Assembly (NCBI GenBank): GCA_021014325.1
Contig: CM037472.1
Span: forward strand, 10,788,001 to 10,852,000
Length of the DNA: 64,000 bases
Reading direction: 5' to 3'
Origin: Plazaster borealis
Taxonomy: Eukaryota > Echinodermata > Asteroidea > Forcipulatida > Labidiasteridae
The notes below the pieces were generated by a model. It had not been told where the DNA came from. It saw only the letters and a list, made by a program, of their open reading frames with translations, and did no database searches. Of the stretch, positions 11,006 to 23,651 are shown one piece after another; the stretch's first letter is position 1; each line of letters starts with the position of its first letter. Position numbers and translations under genes: made by a program.

Positions 11006-11590
11006 ATATACCTCCTACAATTTGGTGCTTAGTTTCAAAAAGTTTTTTTCCAGTATTTGACTTTCAACCAGTAACGATTTCCCATATGAACTATGATGGT
11101 TACCTTTCATTTGTGTATGAAAGAATGTTTCAGTAAAAACAGATTTCTTGTTTGTGATTCTTTGAAGATGGTCACCAGAGATAATGAAAGGCAGCACCAA
11201 GCACCAATTTGAATAAGTCGACCAATGACGCCACTAACCCACAGTAGAAACAACATGCAGGAATTTTCAGAAGCAGAGACAATTTATTCGGTGGACCATT
11301 CTGAAAAACTCTTTGGGAAATTTTGTTGTGACTCTGAGAACAAATATGGCACTATCAAGGAATACAGCACACAGAGAAACACCCAAGCATTGATATCAAT
11401 CAGGGACCGCAAGCAAAGAACATTGTCTACCAATCAATTCATAAAGACTCAAGAAAAAGACTGGAAACAACATCCACAAAGGACAATTGAAAGAACTGTA
11501 GTTTTCTGGATGCATTCGCGAGTTGAACTAATTCTGACAAGATGGATCAAGGCAGCTGCTGTTCAAGACAAGACAGAAATTCTAAGACTA
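11006..11590. other. No recognisable gene
   Basis: A plus-strand frame of 165 codons (11225-11722) covers part of this, but its last 40 codons are SINE sequence and the rest resembles nothing I know. I do not call it a gene. Confidence 0.4.
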
Positions 11591-11740
11591 AGAGATATCT
11601 ACTCTAGAATGCAAAGGGTTTTGGGTTCGAATCCCACCCAAGTAGTATGTCTGTGGATTTGTTTTCCACAGGACTTGGGGGAAAGCACAGAGTGTACAGT
11701 GGTGCACTTTGGTGTAGGGTAAAGCCTTATTTTTGATCCC
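11591..11740 (+). mobile_element. tRNA-derived SINE remnant
   Basis: GGGTTCGAATCCCACCC near 11628 is a tRNA B-box and T-arm. It is followed by GTCTGTGGATTTG, CCACAGGACTTGGG and AGTGTACAGTGGTGC, a body I associate with short tRNA-derived SINEs of echinoderms (from memory). The A-box half is not clear, so the copy is truncated or diverged. Confidence 0.55.
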
Positions 11741-12536
11741 CGATGCAAATTAAAGGTGTATGGCCTGATTTTCGCCAAAAGAATTTTTGTTTCTATAATT
11801 TTTTCTCTAAATTTTCATGGTGCTTTTTCAAAACAAAAAACATTCAAAAACTTTTTAATATGCTACGGACAATGCACAAAATCCATGGAACATGGAAAAT
11901 TGTTTGTAAATGGCTGATGGACGTGAGAAAATGTCGAGATCCTGACAATCATTCATTTTTAGTTTTTAATTAACTACCACTAATCTTTGGAGTATTTTTT
12001 CATGCAATACCTTAAATGAAAGCATACAATTTTGCTATTAAAAATTGTAATGTAAATTTTTGGGTCAAATCTGCCAAAGATCAGACCTAGCATCTTAAAT
12101 ATGTCTATTAAAGCATTCTAAGACTGTTGAGACGTGTTTGATTAATGAGGATTGAATTGGAAACCTTGAATATTTCAACCTCACATGTAGGTTTCTTTTA
12201 TGATTGGTATATTTTGAGAACTCGATATATTTTTGTTGTAAGACTAAAGGGGTTTTGTTAAGAATGATGCCATAATGTATTAACTTTCGTGAGAGCTGTT
12301 TGTCAGTATGCTGAAGATACTGACTGAGGGTTATGTGCTGGTAACCTCTACCCTCAAAATCTCCATTTTCTGTTGACGGAAATTGGTTATTTACTTCTAA
12401 GTAAAAGGTAGTGTTTTGTCTCATGGATATAATTTTGGATCATAGATCTTGTTTGAAGTACCACATCGAGGATGAGGATGATGGTTGAGGTTGAACCTCT
12501 CCCCTCTTGGATTTTCATGCAAAAATCTCTTGGAAT
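11741..12536. other. AT-rich sequence with one diverged copy of the GCTGGTAACC core repeat
   Basis: The core appears near 12330-12356 as GTGCTGGTAACCTCTACCCT. Otherwise no gene is seen. The minus-strand frames here are shadows of the repeat (GRGYQHITL). Confidence 0.5.
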
Positions 12537-12611
12537 GTTTTCATTTATTTCTGTGGAGTGTGTTTTCATTTATATCTGTGGAGTGTGTTTTCATTTATGT
12601 CTGTGGAGTGT
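12537..12611. repeat. 25-bp tandem repeat, 3 copies
   Basis: Three head-to-tail units GTTTTCATTTAT(T/A/G)TCTG plus TGGAGTGT start at 12537, 12562 and 12587 and differ only at one base. This explains the repeated peptide in the two overlapping plus-strand frames. Confidence 0.9.
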
Positions 12612-12969
12612 GTTGACACCAAGCTTCGCTTCATTTGTTGGGAGTTCTGCGCCACTGAATGTGGATACCTTGATTATCTTCTTGGAAGCGGTTTAGTGAA
12701 GATCGTAACAACAGACGTGTGTATCCAACACTGACTTCAAGTGCAGTAGGAACATTTTCAGTGGACTTTTGCTCCAGGGACATCAGTCTGCTGACAGAAC
12801 GGTCAGAAAGCACTCCACCTTAGCTGAGTTTAAAGTGGCTGGATTGTTACCATCTGATGAACTGGGAAACTGTTTGCAGCTCTTTACAAACTGCTTTAGG
12901 ACAAACACAACTTGAACTTCAGAAACTCTCCAATGGTTTTGCCAGTGAAAATAATAGATTGAAAACCTT

Positions 12970-14125
12970 GTAAAACCACAAACTGTCTTAACAAGTTGAG
13001 ATGCAAGTATACTGGTAGACTTTTGGATTATCAACCTTAATTTTCCAACAAGCTGATATGTACGTCAGTACATACTTTATACTTCAGGTTTAGACTTTAG
13101 ATTCACAACCTTTCAACGACCACCACAAGCTGTCTACGTTGAGATTCAAGTTGCTAAAGAAATGTACAAACTTTCCAACAAGACAAGATGCAAGTTACTT
13201 TTAGACTTTAGATTCATAACCATCTGAAGTTAAAACTACAAACTATTCAAGAAGTTGAGATGCAAGCTATAACTACATGTTGGATTTGGAACATTCTAAT
13301 GTCGACAACTGAAACCTGCCTAATAAGTTGCAGGATTCTAATGGAGTTTTGGGATTCACTACCTTTCCATGACAACTTCTAACTTCCTAATAAGTTGAGA
13401 TGCAAGTTCGATACATATTCTTCTAAAGACAAGTTAACTATCTACTGTCTAACAAGGTTGTACCAGACTAAGGAATGATACCTATCAAATGACACCTGCA
13501 AACTGTCCAATGAGTTGCAAGATCCTGTTATACTTTTGGATTCACTACCTTCCAATGAGAACTATACTAACTTCTCCCAACAAGTTGAGAGGCAAGTTCT
13601 ATACACGTCCTTGCAAAGATGACTATCAACAGTCCAACAAGATTGTATCAGACTTAGGATTGGTCGATAGCCCTCAAATGACAACCACAAACTGTCCAAG
13701 AAGTTGAGATTCAAGCTACCACCTAGACTTTTGATAATAGCAACTTTCTAAATGAAATACCATCAATTATCCAACAAGTTGAAACGCAAGATTCTTTCGG
13801 ACTTTGGATTCACAGCCTTGTAAAAGACAAGTACAAACTGTCTGACGGTGAGATGCGTGATACTTTTGGAGTTTGGTTCACATCGTTCTATTAAGACAAT
13901 TACAAACTAGCCAACAAGTTCAGATGCAAGATTCCATTATACTTTAGATTTTATTTCTAACTATAAAGACAAGTTGAGATGTAACCTTCACAACGTTCAA
14001 TTTGACTTTGGATTTGCATCCTTAGATCTTTAAACAGTTTCTAAACTATCCAACAAACTCAGATGCATGTTTGTGCATGTATTGTACTTACGACTAAAAC
14101 CTCAAATTGTTCAACACGTTACAGA
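12970..14125. repeat. Degenerate tandem repeat of about 55-76 bp
   Basis: Phrases like CCAACAAGTTGAGATGCAAG recur near 12988, 13170, 13237, 13385, 13571, 13690, 13760, 13910 and 14050. They alternate with CTTTGGATTCACAACC-like phrases. Spacing is 55-76 bases, most often near 70. The units are strongly diverged, which indicates age. No coding frame is maintained. Confidence 0.75.
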
Positions 14126-14309
14126 GTATCGCCAGATGCATCAACCCACTGCAGGAATCACAAAGAAAACCACTCATCGTGAATTGGTGATCTTGCTTGT
14201 TTCACCGTGCCATAATTGGAAAGGAATGTGTCCATCTCTCTCAGTATTGTGTTCGTCACTGTTGCCCCTTCCTTCTTGGGAAAACATCTCATCATTAAGA
14301 TCTTCTATT

Positions 14310-15065
14310 TTGCTTGGAACCATAAGGGTGATGTGCTGGTAACCTCTCCCCTTCACGCAAACCTTGTGGAACTCTGGATCCTATCAAGGCACTTTCTGAG
14401 GGTTCTTTAGCGTGTCATTGCCAGAATTATAGAATTATAACCATAAGTTATAATAGTAATAATAATTGAATTGTTCAATTGGTCTATGTATATTTATAAG
14501 CAATGTAATTAATATCTTGAGAAGTGGCTTTAAACAGCAAAGTTTTTCCCAGTGTGCTCTAGTCCTCTGCTATATATATAGAAAACGTTAATGACGTCAT
14601 CTTGCTTGTTTACCATCAAAGCCAAGGGTGAAGTGCTGGTAACCTCTCCCCTTGTCGCTCATCTGTGCTGGAAATTTGTCTTCATTGGCGGAATTCCCTT
14701 GGAAAACTACCCTGTTGGATATTGGTTACGGAAATCTTCTGTTCCATCAAAAACTGATTTTGAGTGAAATGTGAACAAGCTCAGGGTGAAGTGCTGGTAA
14801 CCTCTCCCCCTTGTTGATAGATTGCTGTTGGAATTTTGTTTCATCAATGTTTGAATGTGTATCAACCTCAGCAGAACTGCTGTCGTGGAAATCTTTTCGG
14901 ATCCATCGAAATCAGATTGTGAATGAAATGTAGACGAGCTAAGGGTGATGTGCTGGTAACCTCTCCCCTCATCGATTGTCTCTGTTTGAACAAATTTTCT
15001 TCAGTGTTAGAAATCCTCAAGATCAACCTCAGAAAAACTTCCTGGGATCTTGGGATCTTGGAAGT
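14310..15065. repeat. About 156-bp tandem repeat with a highly conserved core
   Basis: The core GTGCTGGTAACCTCTCCCC lies near 14333, 14634, 14790 and 14947. The last three are 156-157 bases apart. The flanks (such as TGTGTATCAACCTCAGCA and GAATGAAATGTAGACGAGCT) are alike but much more diverged than the core. Further cores occur near 12335, 15892, 16003, 19241 and 19357. Confidence 0.8.
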
Positions 15066-15735
15066 GATACTTATATAAGACAAATTTGTGTTTTTAAAGA
15101 GTTTCATCAATAGCATGTTATGGCCACAAAATAAGTTCAGTTGTTAAACAAGTTGTTTTTAATTTACGAATGTTCCAATGGAACTTTACCGACTTTTCAG
15201 ACTAATCTTAACAGGATGACCTTGGCAAAATTTTAAACTGAATGTAATTAAAATGCTTGCAATGGTGTACTTATAAAATATATATTTTTAATTGTAAGAC
15301 TATGTTTCCATTTTGATATGACTGTTGATCAATCACCTCAGATTCCTATGCAACACTAATTAAGAACTGTACGTTCTGTTGTACTATTCTTGTATTGGTA
15401 AATTTTATCAGTGGTACTTACAGTAACTTTTAGGCCTATATGGTAGTTTTTGTCCCCAAATAAGTATATCATTTTTTTGGTTATGAACGCGATTGTGTTA
15501 AGTACATTAACGAGGCTGCCGGTGATGGATTGGAGCGTGAGCCGTGCGGACATACATGTAGAGTCATCGCGCGCTGAAAATATTGCGGCCAATATCAGAG
15601 TTTTCGTCTCGTATACAAAGAGGATGCTATTGTTTCAAGACCGTTAAAATGCACTGGATTGTGTTATTACGATTTTTCGCTCCATATTCAGAGGCAAATT
15701 GGATATTACCAAAACTAAGAAGTAACAAAAGTATA
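14880..15735. repeat. Segment duplicated at 19140-20065
   Basis: From the GGATCCATC phrase near 14898 through TTGTGTTATTAC near 15660, the DNA matches 19190-20022 with small indels. The shared DNA includes the 39-base motif at 15591-15629. The two copies bracket the LINE and SINE region in direct orientation. Confidence 0.8.
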
Positions 15736-16018
15736 ATATATACATGAAGAAAAATTATATATAATATATATAAGGTTTACAAAAATACTGAAATCCTTTT
15801 TTAGGGCGGCACGAGGGGTTGCACCCTTTTTAGGGGGGAACGAGGGGGACACGAGGGAGTGCACCATTTTTAGGGGGCACGAGAGGGTGATGTGCTGGTA
15901 ACCTCTCCCCTCATTGATTGTCTCTGTTTGGACAAAAAAATGTTCAGTGTTATAATTCCTCAAGATCAACCTCAGAAAAACTTCTTGGGATCAAAGGGTG
16001 ACGTGCTGGTAACCTCTC
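15736..16018. repeat. Low-complexity GGGGCACGAGGG repeats and two core-repeat copies
   Basis: Near 15800-15890 the phrase TTTTTAGGGGGCACGAGGG recurs in varied form about three times. It is followed by cores at about 15892 and 16003, 111 bases apart. The second core replaces the 3' end of the LINE. Confidence 0.6.
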
Positions 16019-17640
16019 CCCTATGCACAGCCTCATGATGTCTCTTACTCCAGTTTTCTTTCGTATTTCTGTGCATTTAATCCTGTCTCTAATTGAGATA
16101 TGTAGCATTTGTCTCTCCATTGCTCTTTGTGCTGTGTGGAGTTTATGTTCTATCAGTTTTGTTGTTGTCCATGTTTCTGCTCCATAAGCTATTGTTGGTA
16201 GCACACACTGATCATAATACTGGCCATGTGTGTTCTTATCACCAAGTATTCCTCTGTATCGTCCAAAGGAGCTCCATCCTGCCTTAATCCTGGTTGATAC
16301 TTCATCTTTTGTGTTGTCGTTCATTTTTACTGTTTGGCCCAGATATTTGTATTCATTGACCCTGCTGATCTCTTGGTCCTCCACTGTTATTGAGTCATCT
16401 GTATTGAAGTTTGTCATGTACTTTGTCTTTCCTTTGTGCATCTTCAAACCTATGTCTTTACTTTTGCTGTTTACTTCATTTGTTTGCCCTTCTTAGTCGA
16501 TAACGGAAGAGGTGATTAGAGCCACATCATCTGCAAAGCGTAGATCTGTTAACATTTCTCCATCGATGTTGTACCCTTTCTCATCCAGTGACGTGTTCTT
16601 GAAAACCTCTTCCAACACGGCAGTGAATATTTTGGGTGATATTGGGTCCCCTTGTCTAACTCCTCTGTTGATGTTTATTTCCTGTGAGACGTCTTTGTCA
16701 ATGTAAATCCTTGCTGTTGCTTCAGTGTAGATATCTTCCAGTAACTTGATATATCCTTCACTGATTTCCATTTTCCTCAGAGCTTGAAACAGATATTTGT
16801 GTTCCACAGAGTCGAATGCCTTCTCGTAATCAATAAATCCCACGCACAAGTACCAATGAGTTGGTTTAGTGAGTATAAATGATCTGTTGTTGAGAAGCCT
16901 TTTCTGAACCCAGCCTGTTCTCTTGGTTGATGTTCATCTAGAACTGTCGCAATCCTTTTTTGTATGATTTTTGTGAGAATTTTGTAGAGATGAGATAAAA
17001 GACTGATGGGTCTGTAATTCTTTATGTCAGCTTTGTCACCTTTTTTATGAAGAAGAATGACCTTCGCTTCTTTCCAGTGTCTTGGTATCTTTCGTTCCAT
17101 GAAAATTTGATCATAGAGGATGGTTAACTGAGATATCACCTCGTGACCGCCCTCCCTCAGTATGTCGCTTGTTAATTCATCTACCCCGGGTGCCTTATTT
17201 CTTTTCATTGATTTCAGTGTGTATTCGACTTCTTCTTTCGTTACATGCAGTAGTTTCTGTGTATCTGATGTTATCTCTTCTGCTGCTTCTCTTTCAGACT
17301 GTGTTGTTTTAGAACTGTACCGCTCTTGGTAGAAGTCTGAGCACACCTTAAGTATTTCGGCCCTGTCCACAGTGAGATCTCCATCTTCCTTTCTCATTTG
17401 GTGTATTCTTGTATTATTTCTTTTGATGGTTTCCTTTGGTCCTCTTCCTGTCTCCAGAACTCTCTTGATTTGTTCCTCTTTTCTTCTTCTGATTCTTTGA
17501 CGTCTCTTTTTTCTACTTGTCTTGACTGACTCAGCATACTTGACTTTCTGCAGAATTGTTTTGTAAAAATCATCACTTGTTGGTGCATAAACTTGAATTA
17601 TGCCCACATCTTCTTTTCCTGACACTTGTACTTGTGGGGT
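16019..17640 (-). pseudogene. RTE-like LINE reverse transcriptase, broken
   Basis: Read on the minus strand from 17625: a short endonuclease start (SGKEDVGIIQVYAPTSD) fused directly to a basic linker. RT motifs follow in order: NKAPGVDELTSDIL, FYPISLL-like NYRPISLLSHLYKIL, EQAGFRKGFST, then after a break DYEKAFDSVEHKYL, GVRQGDPISPK, LRFADDVALI and YKYLGQTV. The FADD box and the endonuclease start fit RTE-clade LINEs, which encode endonuclease and reverse transcriptase in one protein. Breaks lie near 16850 and 16490, most of the endonuclease domain is missing, and the 3' end stops at a different repeat near 16020. It is not functional. Confidence 0.8.
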
Positions 17641-17836
17641 GTCGTGGCCGAGCGGTTAAGAGCGCCGGATTCAAGCTCTGGTGTTTGATCAGCAGAGTGT
17701 GGGTTCGAATCCCGGTCGTGACACTTGTGTCCTTGAGCAAGACACTTTACCATAAGCTTCTCTCCACCCAGGGGTAAATGGGTACCTGTGAGGGCAGAGA
17801 TGGTCATTGTGATTGATTTAGCCGAGTAGCGCATTT
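17640..17836 (+). mobile_element. tRNA-Leu-derived SINE, copy 1 (truncated)
   Basis: The head (17640-17723) folds as a tRNA. A 7-bp acceptor stem pairs TGTCGTG with CGTGACA, with two wobbles. The A-box is TGGCCGAGCGG, the anticodon loop TTCAAGC gives CAA (Leu), and the B-box is GGTTCGAATCC. The body TGTCCTTGAGCAAGACAC follows. The head lacks downstream Pol III termination, and a SINE body follows, so this is a SINE and not a tRNA gene. It stops near 17836 at GTAGCGCAT. Confidence 0.8.
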
Positions 17837-18013
17837 TTATTGTGGCTCTTATCATCCTATGATCACTGGCAATGTCTACTCTAATTACTTCAATTACTTC
17901 AAATACTGCTAATTACTTCACTGTTTTCCACTATTCCCCTTTGACTGCTCAAAATGTAGTCATTTTGGTTTTTAACTGCACCACTTGGGCTCCCCCAAGT
18001 CCAGTAGTGGTTT
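17837..18013. other. Unassigned sequence between SINE copy 1 and the LINE endonuclease piece
   Basis: About 180 bases with no recognisable gene or repeat. It interrupts the LINE where the rest of the endonuclease domain should be. Confidence 0.4.
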
Positions 18014-18300
18014 TTATGTTTCTGGGTCATGTTGAGCTGCAAAAGCAGCAAGTGTTTCTCCTCTCGAGTTTCTCTGTCCAATACCATATTTCCCAATGAT
18101 TGTTTCTTCCCCTGGTTTCGCTTCTCCTACTTTGGCATTAAAGTCTCCCATGACAATGGTATATTTAGATTTATGCCCATCAGTTGCCTTCATGATATCT
18201 TCATAAAACTGTTCGACCTCTTCGTCTGTGTGATCACTTGTTGGTGCATAAACTTGAATTATGCCCACATCTTCTTTTCCTGACACTTGTACTTGTGGGG
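18014..18300 (-). pseudogene. LINE endonuclease N-terminal fragment
   Basis: The minus strand reads GIIQVYAPTSDHTDEE, then YTIVMGDFNAKVGEA (the GDFN motif of apurinic-like endonucleases), then YGIGQRNSRGE. It fits the same RTE-like element as 16.0-17.6 kb. Its first 17 residues repeat the stub at 17574-17625, because 265 bases are duplicated (see the finding at 17574-18497). Confidence 0.75.
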
Positions 18301-18645
18301 TGTCGTGGCCGAGCGGTTAAGAGTGCCGGATTCAAGCTCTGGTGTTTGATCAGCAGAGTGTGGGTTCGAATCCCGGTCGTGACACTTGTGTCCTTGAGCA
18401 AGACACTTTACCATAAGCTTCTCTCCACCCAGGGGTAAATGGGTACCTGTGAGGGCAGAGATGGTTATTGTGATTGATTTAGCCGAGTAGCGCATCTGTT
18501 GCACAAGGCTGTATACTCCCCAGGGAGCTGAGATGGTTTAAGGAACGATTTAAGGCCCAGTGACCAGGTGTAATAATGTGAAGCGCTTTGGGACGCCCTT
18601 CGGGCGTGAAAAGCTATTATTATTATTATTATTATTAATGAGATC
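18301..18645 (+). mobile_element. tRNA-Leu-derived SINE, copy 2 (full length)
   Basis: The tRNA-like head (18301-18384) matches copy 1 at all but one or two bases. This copy continues past GTAGCGCAT through CAGTGACCAGGTG and GTGAAGCGCTTTGGGACGCC to a simple (TTA)n tail near 18616-18637. The AAGCGCTTT phrase followed by a short simple tail is a common SINE 3' form. Confidence 0.8.
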
Positions 18646-19139
18646 ACTCTGTCCCAGTAGCTTTTTATCTGGCTAATGTAGTCTTTTATGCTAGGGTGTA
18701 TGAGAAAGCCAATTCCTCTGGCCTCTTTGCTCTTTTCAGTTTTCCCTCGATTGAACAGCCATGCACCACCTTTTATTTCTTCTATTCCCCTTCCCTCCTT
18801 GTTACTGCTAGACTAATGATACTCCACTTGAAGTTTTCTAGCTCTTCCATGAGGTGTAGTAATGTTTCCTCAGTTCTTAGAGTTCATGTATTATAGGTAC
18901 ATATATACAGTTTACTGTGTCCAGCCCTTGTACTCTCCTCCGTCCTGGAGCTTCCTAATGGCTTTGACTTCAGAACTTCATCCTTGAGTTTTACCTCTGA
19001 GTCCTGGCTGTACACTTGACCATGTTCATGGTGACCATTTTGGCCATGGGCTTTACGTCCTTCGGTTTTCTTGTCATCCATATTTTTTTCATGAGGGGGT
19101 TCTGCCGTATGCTGACGCGCTGGAATTTTGATTCTTCAA
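18646..19139. other. Unassigned, possibly LINE-related sequence
   Basis: Minus-strand frames (18884-19081) are lysine-rich and could be the region before the LINE endonuclease, but I see no diagnostic motif. Confidence 0.35.
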
Positions 19140-20065
19140 TGTTAGAATGTGTATCAACCTCAGCAAAACTGCTGTCATGGAAATCTTTTTGGATCCATCT
19201 AAATCTAATTGTGAATGAAATGTAGACGAGCTAAGGGTGATGTGCTGGTAACCTCTCCCCTCATCGATTGTCTCTGTTTGAACAATTTTTTGTTTTTGAG
19301 AAGTGTTAGAGTTCCTCAAGATCAACCTCAGAAAAACTTCTTGGGATAAAAGGGTGATGTGCTGGCAACCTCTCCCCTATGCACAGCCTAAATTAATTAG
19401 AATCTTGTTTTTTAAACTATCTCATGTGGAAGTTGATACTTCTATAAGACAAATTTGTGTTTGTAAAGAGTGTTATCAATAGCATGTTATGGCCACAAAA
19501 TAAGTTCAGTTGTAAAACAAGTTGCGTTTAAATTATGAATGTTCCAATGGAACTTTACCGACTTTTCAGACTAGCCTTACCAGGATGATATTAGCAAAAT
19601 TTTAAACTGACTGAATTAAAATGCTTGCAATGGTGTACTTGTTGTAAGATGTTGTAATTGTAAGATTATGCTTCCATTTTGATATGACTGTTGATCAATC
19701 ACCTCAGATTCCTATGCAACACTAATTAAGAACTGTATATTCTGTTGTACTATTCTTGTACTGGTAAATTTTATCAGTGGTACTTACAGTAACTTTTATA
19801 GGGTAGTTTTTGTCCCCAAATAAGTATATCATTTTTTTGGTTATGAACGCGATTGTGTTAAGTACATTAACGAGGCTGCCGGTGATGGATTGGAGCGTGA
19901 GTCATGCGGACATAGAGTCATCGCGCGCTGAAAATATTGCGGCCAATATCAGAGTTTTCGTCTCGTATACAAAGAGGATGCTATTGTTTCAAGACCGTTA
20001 AAATGCACTGGATTGTGTTATTACTATTTTTCGCTCCATAATTCAGAGACAAATTTGATATTACC
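19140..20065. repeat. Second copy of the 14880-15735 segment
   Basis: Matches 14860-15700 in order, including two core-repeat copies (about 19241 and 19357) and the 39-base motif (19945-19983). Small differences include the missing TACATG near 19912 relative to 15552. Confidence 0.8.
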
Positions 20066-23000
20066 AAAATGATTAATTTAATAAAATCCCATGAAATTTT
20101 ACCACGAACAAATGACAATTAATGACTTCTATGGTTTGATTAAAATAACTAAAAACAAATGACCACATTACAAGTAGCACATTGGTATTTTAACCAGAAG
20201 ACAAATTACAATTTATAAATTAAACGTTTATGAAAACCATGATGAAATATTTCCATTGCACCAATTACTTGCTATAAAAATGAAGCCATTCATATCTTTA
20301 TCTACAACCGATATATGTCCTGATAAAAAAGAATGTCACAAATTAAACTAAAACAAATAATAAAATAATAGTTTACTCGTATGTAATTTTTCATGAATGT
20401 TCATGAATTTGACAATAAATATCTGATTTAGTGTCTCCTACTAACATTCCATAGCTACATTAGGTTTGACATTTAACTTAACTAAAGATGACTTTTTTCC
20501 CAAAAATTTATAATACCAAATCAAAAGCAAGTTCTATAATATTAATTAAGTTTTGATAAATTTATTAACATTTATATGAAAAAAAAAATATATATATAAA
20601 TTAATCAACATTAATCAAAACAGGTAGTGTTGCAAATTTGAATAACTATATATTTTACAATACTAATTACAGTAAAATTAGTTTATAAGAACTAACTTTT
20701 AACAAAACAATGTTAAAACTAACAATGATAAATTATAGGCTGACACCCAATTTTCACTATGTATACAACTAGTGTTAAGATTTAAAAAACAAATATTATG
20801 TTCGTCTAGCCTAAATTAAGTCACTTGTAGGGGTGAAATGTTATTTTGTGCATCACTAACGAGAATTTGAAATGTTGTCTTTGTTGACAAAAATTGATTG
20901 GAGTGTTAGTCAGGCGGGGATATCATCGCTCATTAACAAATACTTTTTGTAAATAAATTGCATGCACATGATGACATTAATGACATTACTAACATTAATA
21001 TATGACAAAAATGCCAAATTAAAAATTTAAAATGAATCAACGTGCCAAATTAAAAATTTAAAATGAATCAACGTTATCTCCATCATTACCTTTAACAAGT
21101 CTGTTTCCAATATGCATAACTAAATATTTGTTACAATTAACTTATATACATGTTACGTTAAATTATACTAATGTTATTTGGAAAGAAAAAACCCTAAACT
21201 AATACATATGTAATCAACGTCAGTCCTTTAGTTAACAAGTCCATGGTTTCTACCATAAATATGAATAATTAGCTTAACAATACTCACTCATAGATTACTG
21301 AATGCCTAAGGGAGTTACAACCAGCAGTGCCCCTTAAGGGTACGGCGGACTCCACTGTTGCTGGGTGGCGCACTCCTCAGTGTCATGGTGTTAGGGCCTG
21401 TGTTGTTATTGTTTGAAATTAACTTTATAAATAAGTACAATAAATTATGCATGAAATAAATATTTAACTGGTAATATTATGTTGCCATTAGTGTAGGCCT
21501 ACATATGAATTAGTGAAATAAAATTTCAGAACTAACTTTTAAACCAGGTTTAAAAATACAATGATTAGGCTGACACCCAACTGTCACTTTTTATATCTGA
21601 CATAACCAGTATCCAATATTGTGTATGTTTATTCAATTAATTAAATCACTGGTATGGCTGAAAGGTAAGACAAAAGAACTTAATGTTGGGATTGGGGTCC
21701 ACTTCAAGGCACATGAAGACTGCCCAATTTGATAACTAACAGAGGCACAACAAATAACATTTTATTAGTAGTTATCATTATTTTATTTTATTTTGTTTTT
21801 ACTTATTAGAAAAGGTTATATCACTAAGGTGGGTGGTTCTTTGGGGTTCCAGCCCTCTTACATAAGTCAGGCCTACATGTAGATGACTACTTTCTTGACA
21901 ATGATTATTACTAACATTAATTGTTTTTACTATCACTTTATGAACTTAATAATTAGTGAGATACATTTTGCCAACACTATGTAGAATTATATTATACTTT
22001 GGTGTACAAGTTGTAGCACTGGGGGGGGGGGGGGGTGGCTCTATTATTGATGAAGTAGTTAGTTCAATGTAGATTTACTCTTTTTGGCCAGTTACGATTA
22101 TTATTCATTAATTGAAAGTAGGCCTATTGCCTATCCAATCATCTTATAATTTCTAACAGTTTACATGATTAATCTCAATGAAACAAAGCAATAGGTCAAA
22201 CTATCTAACACAAGTTCTTTTAACACTTTTTTCCTAACAAGATAATTTATCATTATAATTGTATAAATAAATAACTAACAGCACAATATTACTTGCATTT
22301 TAATTTGTGATGCACTAACAAGAATTTGTAACTTACTCTTAATATATAATAATTAATATGTTTTATTAAAATAGAACGAAAATGAAAGGGTTGCACAAAA
22401 CAAAACAAAAAGTACGGCTATCGCATGCTCACCAAATCTGTGGAGTTATGTCATTGAAATAAAATAACGTGTTTGTTTTTGTTAACGGGCCTGCAGCGAA
22501 ATGTTAATTTGCATTTTATACCCAATCGGTACATCTATTAGGCGTGTGAAATAGCAGCCTCGGTTTGGAATGGTATTAATTAACACTGTAACTGAACTGT
22601 GATACTAGAAAATAAAGAAATGATTTCATGCAGGGAATTTAATTAAATCAGTGTGTTACGATCAGAATGATCCCACATTTTACTAGAGGATAAATAAATA
22701 AAACTGAAGTAAACTCTGATGTTATAAAACCACGTCTACTGTATTAAGAAACTGCTTGAAATATTATAATTTTGTCAATATTTATTATGCATGTATAAAA
22801 GACTGAGTTTAATGTGTTTAATGAGTTTAATGATTTTTTCAAAGATGACAAATAAATGGGGGGGGGGGGCTAGTAGATGGTGATAGTGCCCTGAACCACT
22901 TGACCAAGAAAACTTTAAAATAACCATTATTTGTATTATTGCTATGTAATATTGAAGAGTAATAGCTTCATTTAAAGCACTTGCATTGCAACCACTGTAT

Positions 23001-23651
23001 AGTCTTCATGGGCTTTCATTTTAAGAATTGAAATGGTGAATTTTAAACTCTGCTGAAGAGGTTCAATTTGGGGGGGGGGGCTAACTTTACCCATCCTGTA
23101 GATAAGAGAATACAATATTTTTAACCTTATTAATGTACATAGAGCGTTTTTACAAGTTAACCATATCACGGTATAGATATGTTGTAATTAATAGTTTATT
23201 TGTTTCATTTAGAGACTGGATGTTAGTTTTGCTTTAGAAAGATTCGTACTTTTGACAAGGAAAGTTAGTAACTAATATCGAGAACAATTTAATTGCAGTA
23301 TCAACCTAGAGTAATACGTTCATCATTATGACATTCATATTAAAGATCTTATCCTTGTAAAAATGTTTTTGAATTTTGTAATGTTTAATTTAAAACTATA
23401 TTTATTAAGGTTTTTAATCTTTACTTTATCTTGTTAACCACATTTGGTATATCTGTAATGTTTTTTTGCTCTTTTCAAATGGTACGAATAAATTATTTGT
23501 ATACAGACACTACGAACATTTTCTTCATTCTCTTTTTCTTTTTCCTCTCCTGGTGAAGGTCATAGGTCAAAGGGCGCATCTCATTATTTTTTTTTTATTT
23601 GACCTTTTCATTCTAAGGTTTATATATAACGTCCGAGCGATTTTTTTTTAA
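20066..23651. other. AT-rich intergenic region
   Basis: About 3.6 kb, very AT-rich, with stops in all frames and no supported gene. It holds a 31-bp perfect tandem duplication at 21013-21074 (AATTAAAAATTTAAAATG core). G runs lie near 22021-22036, 22858-22870 and 23071-23081. Two diverged copies of the phrase TAGGCTGACACCCAA lie near 20737 and 21567. Confidence 0.6.

Noticed and set aside
11225..11722. 165-codon plus-strand frame
   Set aside because: Its last quarter is SINE sequence and the rest has no recognisable domain or splice context.
17640..17723. Functional tRNA-Leu(CAA) gene
   Set aside because: The fold is good, but a SINE body follows at both copies and no terminator comes right after the tRNA-like part.
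12330..19385. Spaced conserved repeats resembling a CRISPR array
   Set aside because: Spacing is irregular (110-300 bases), spacers are similar to each other, and the DNA is animal nuclear DNA. It is a tandem repeat with a conserved core.
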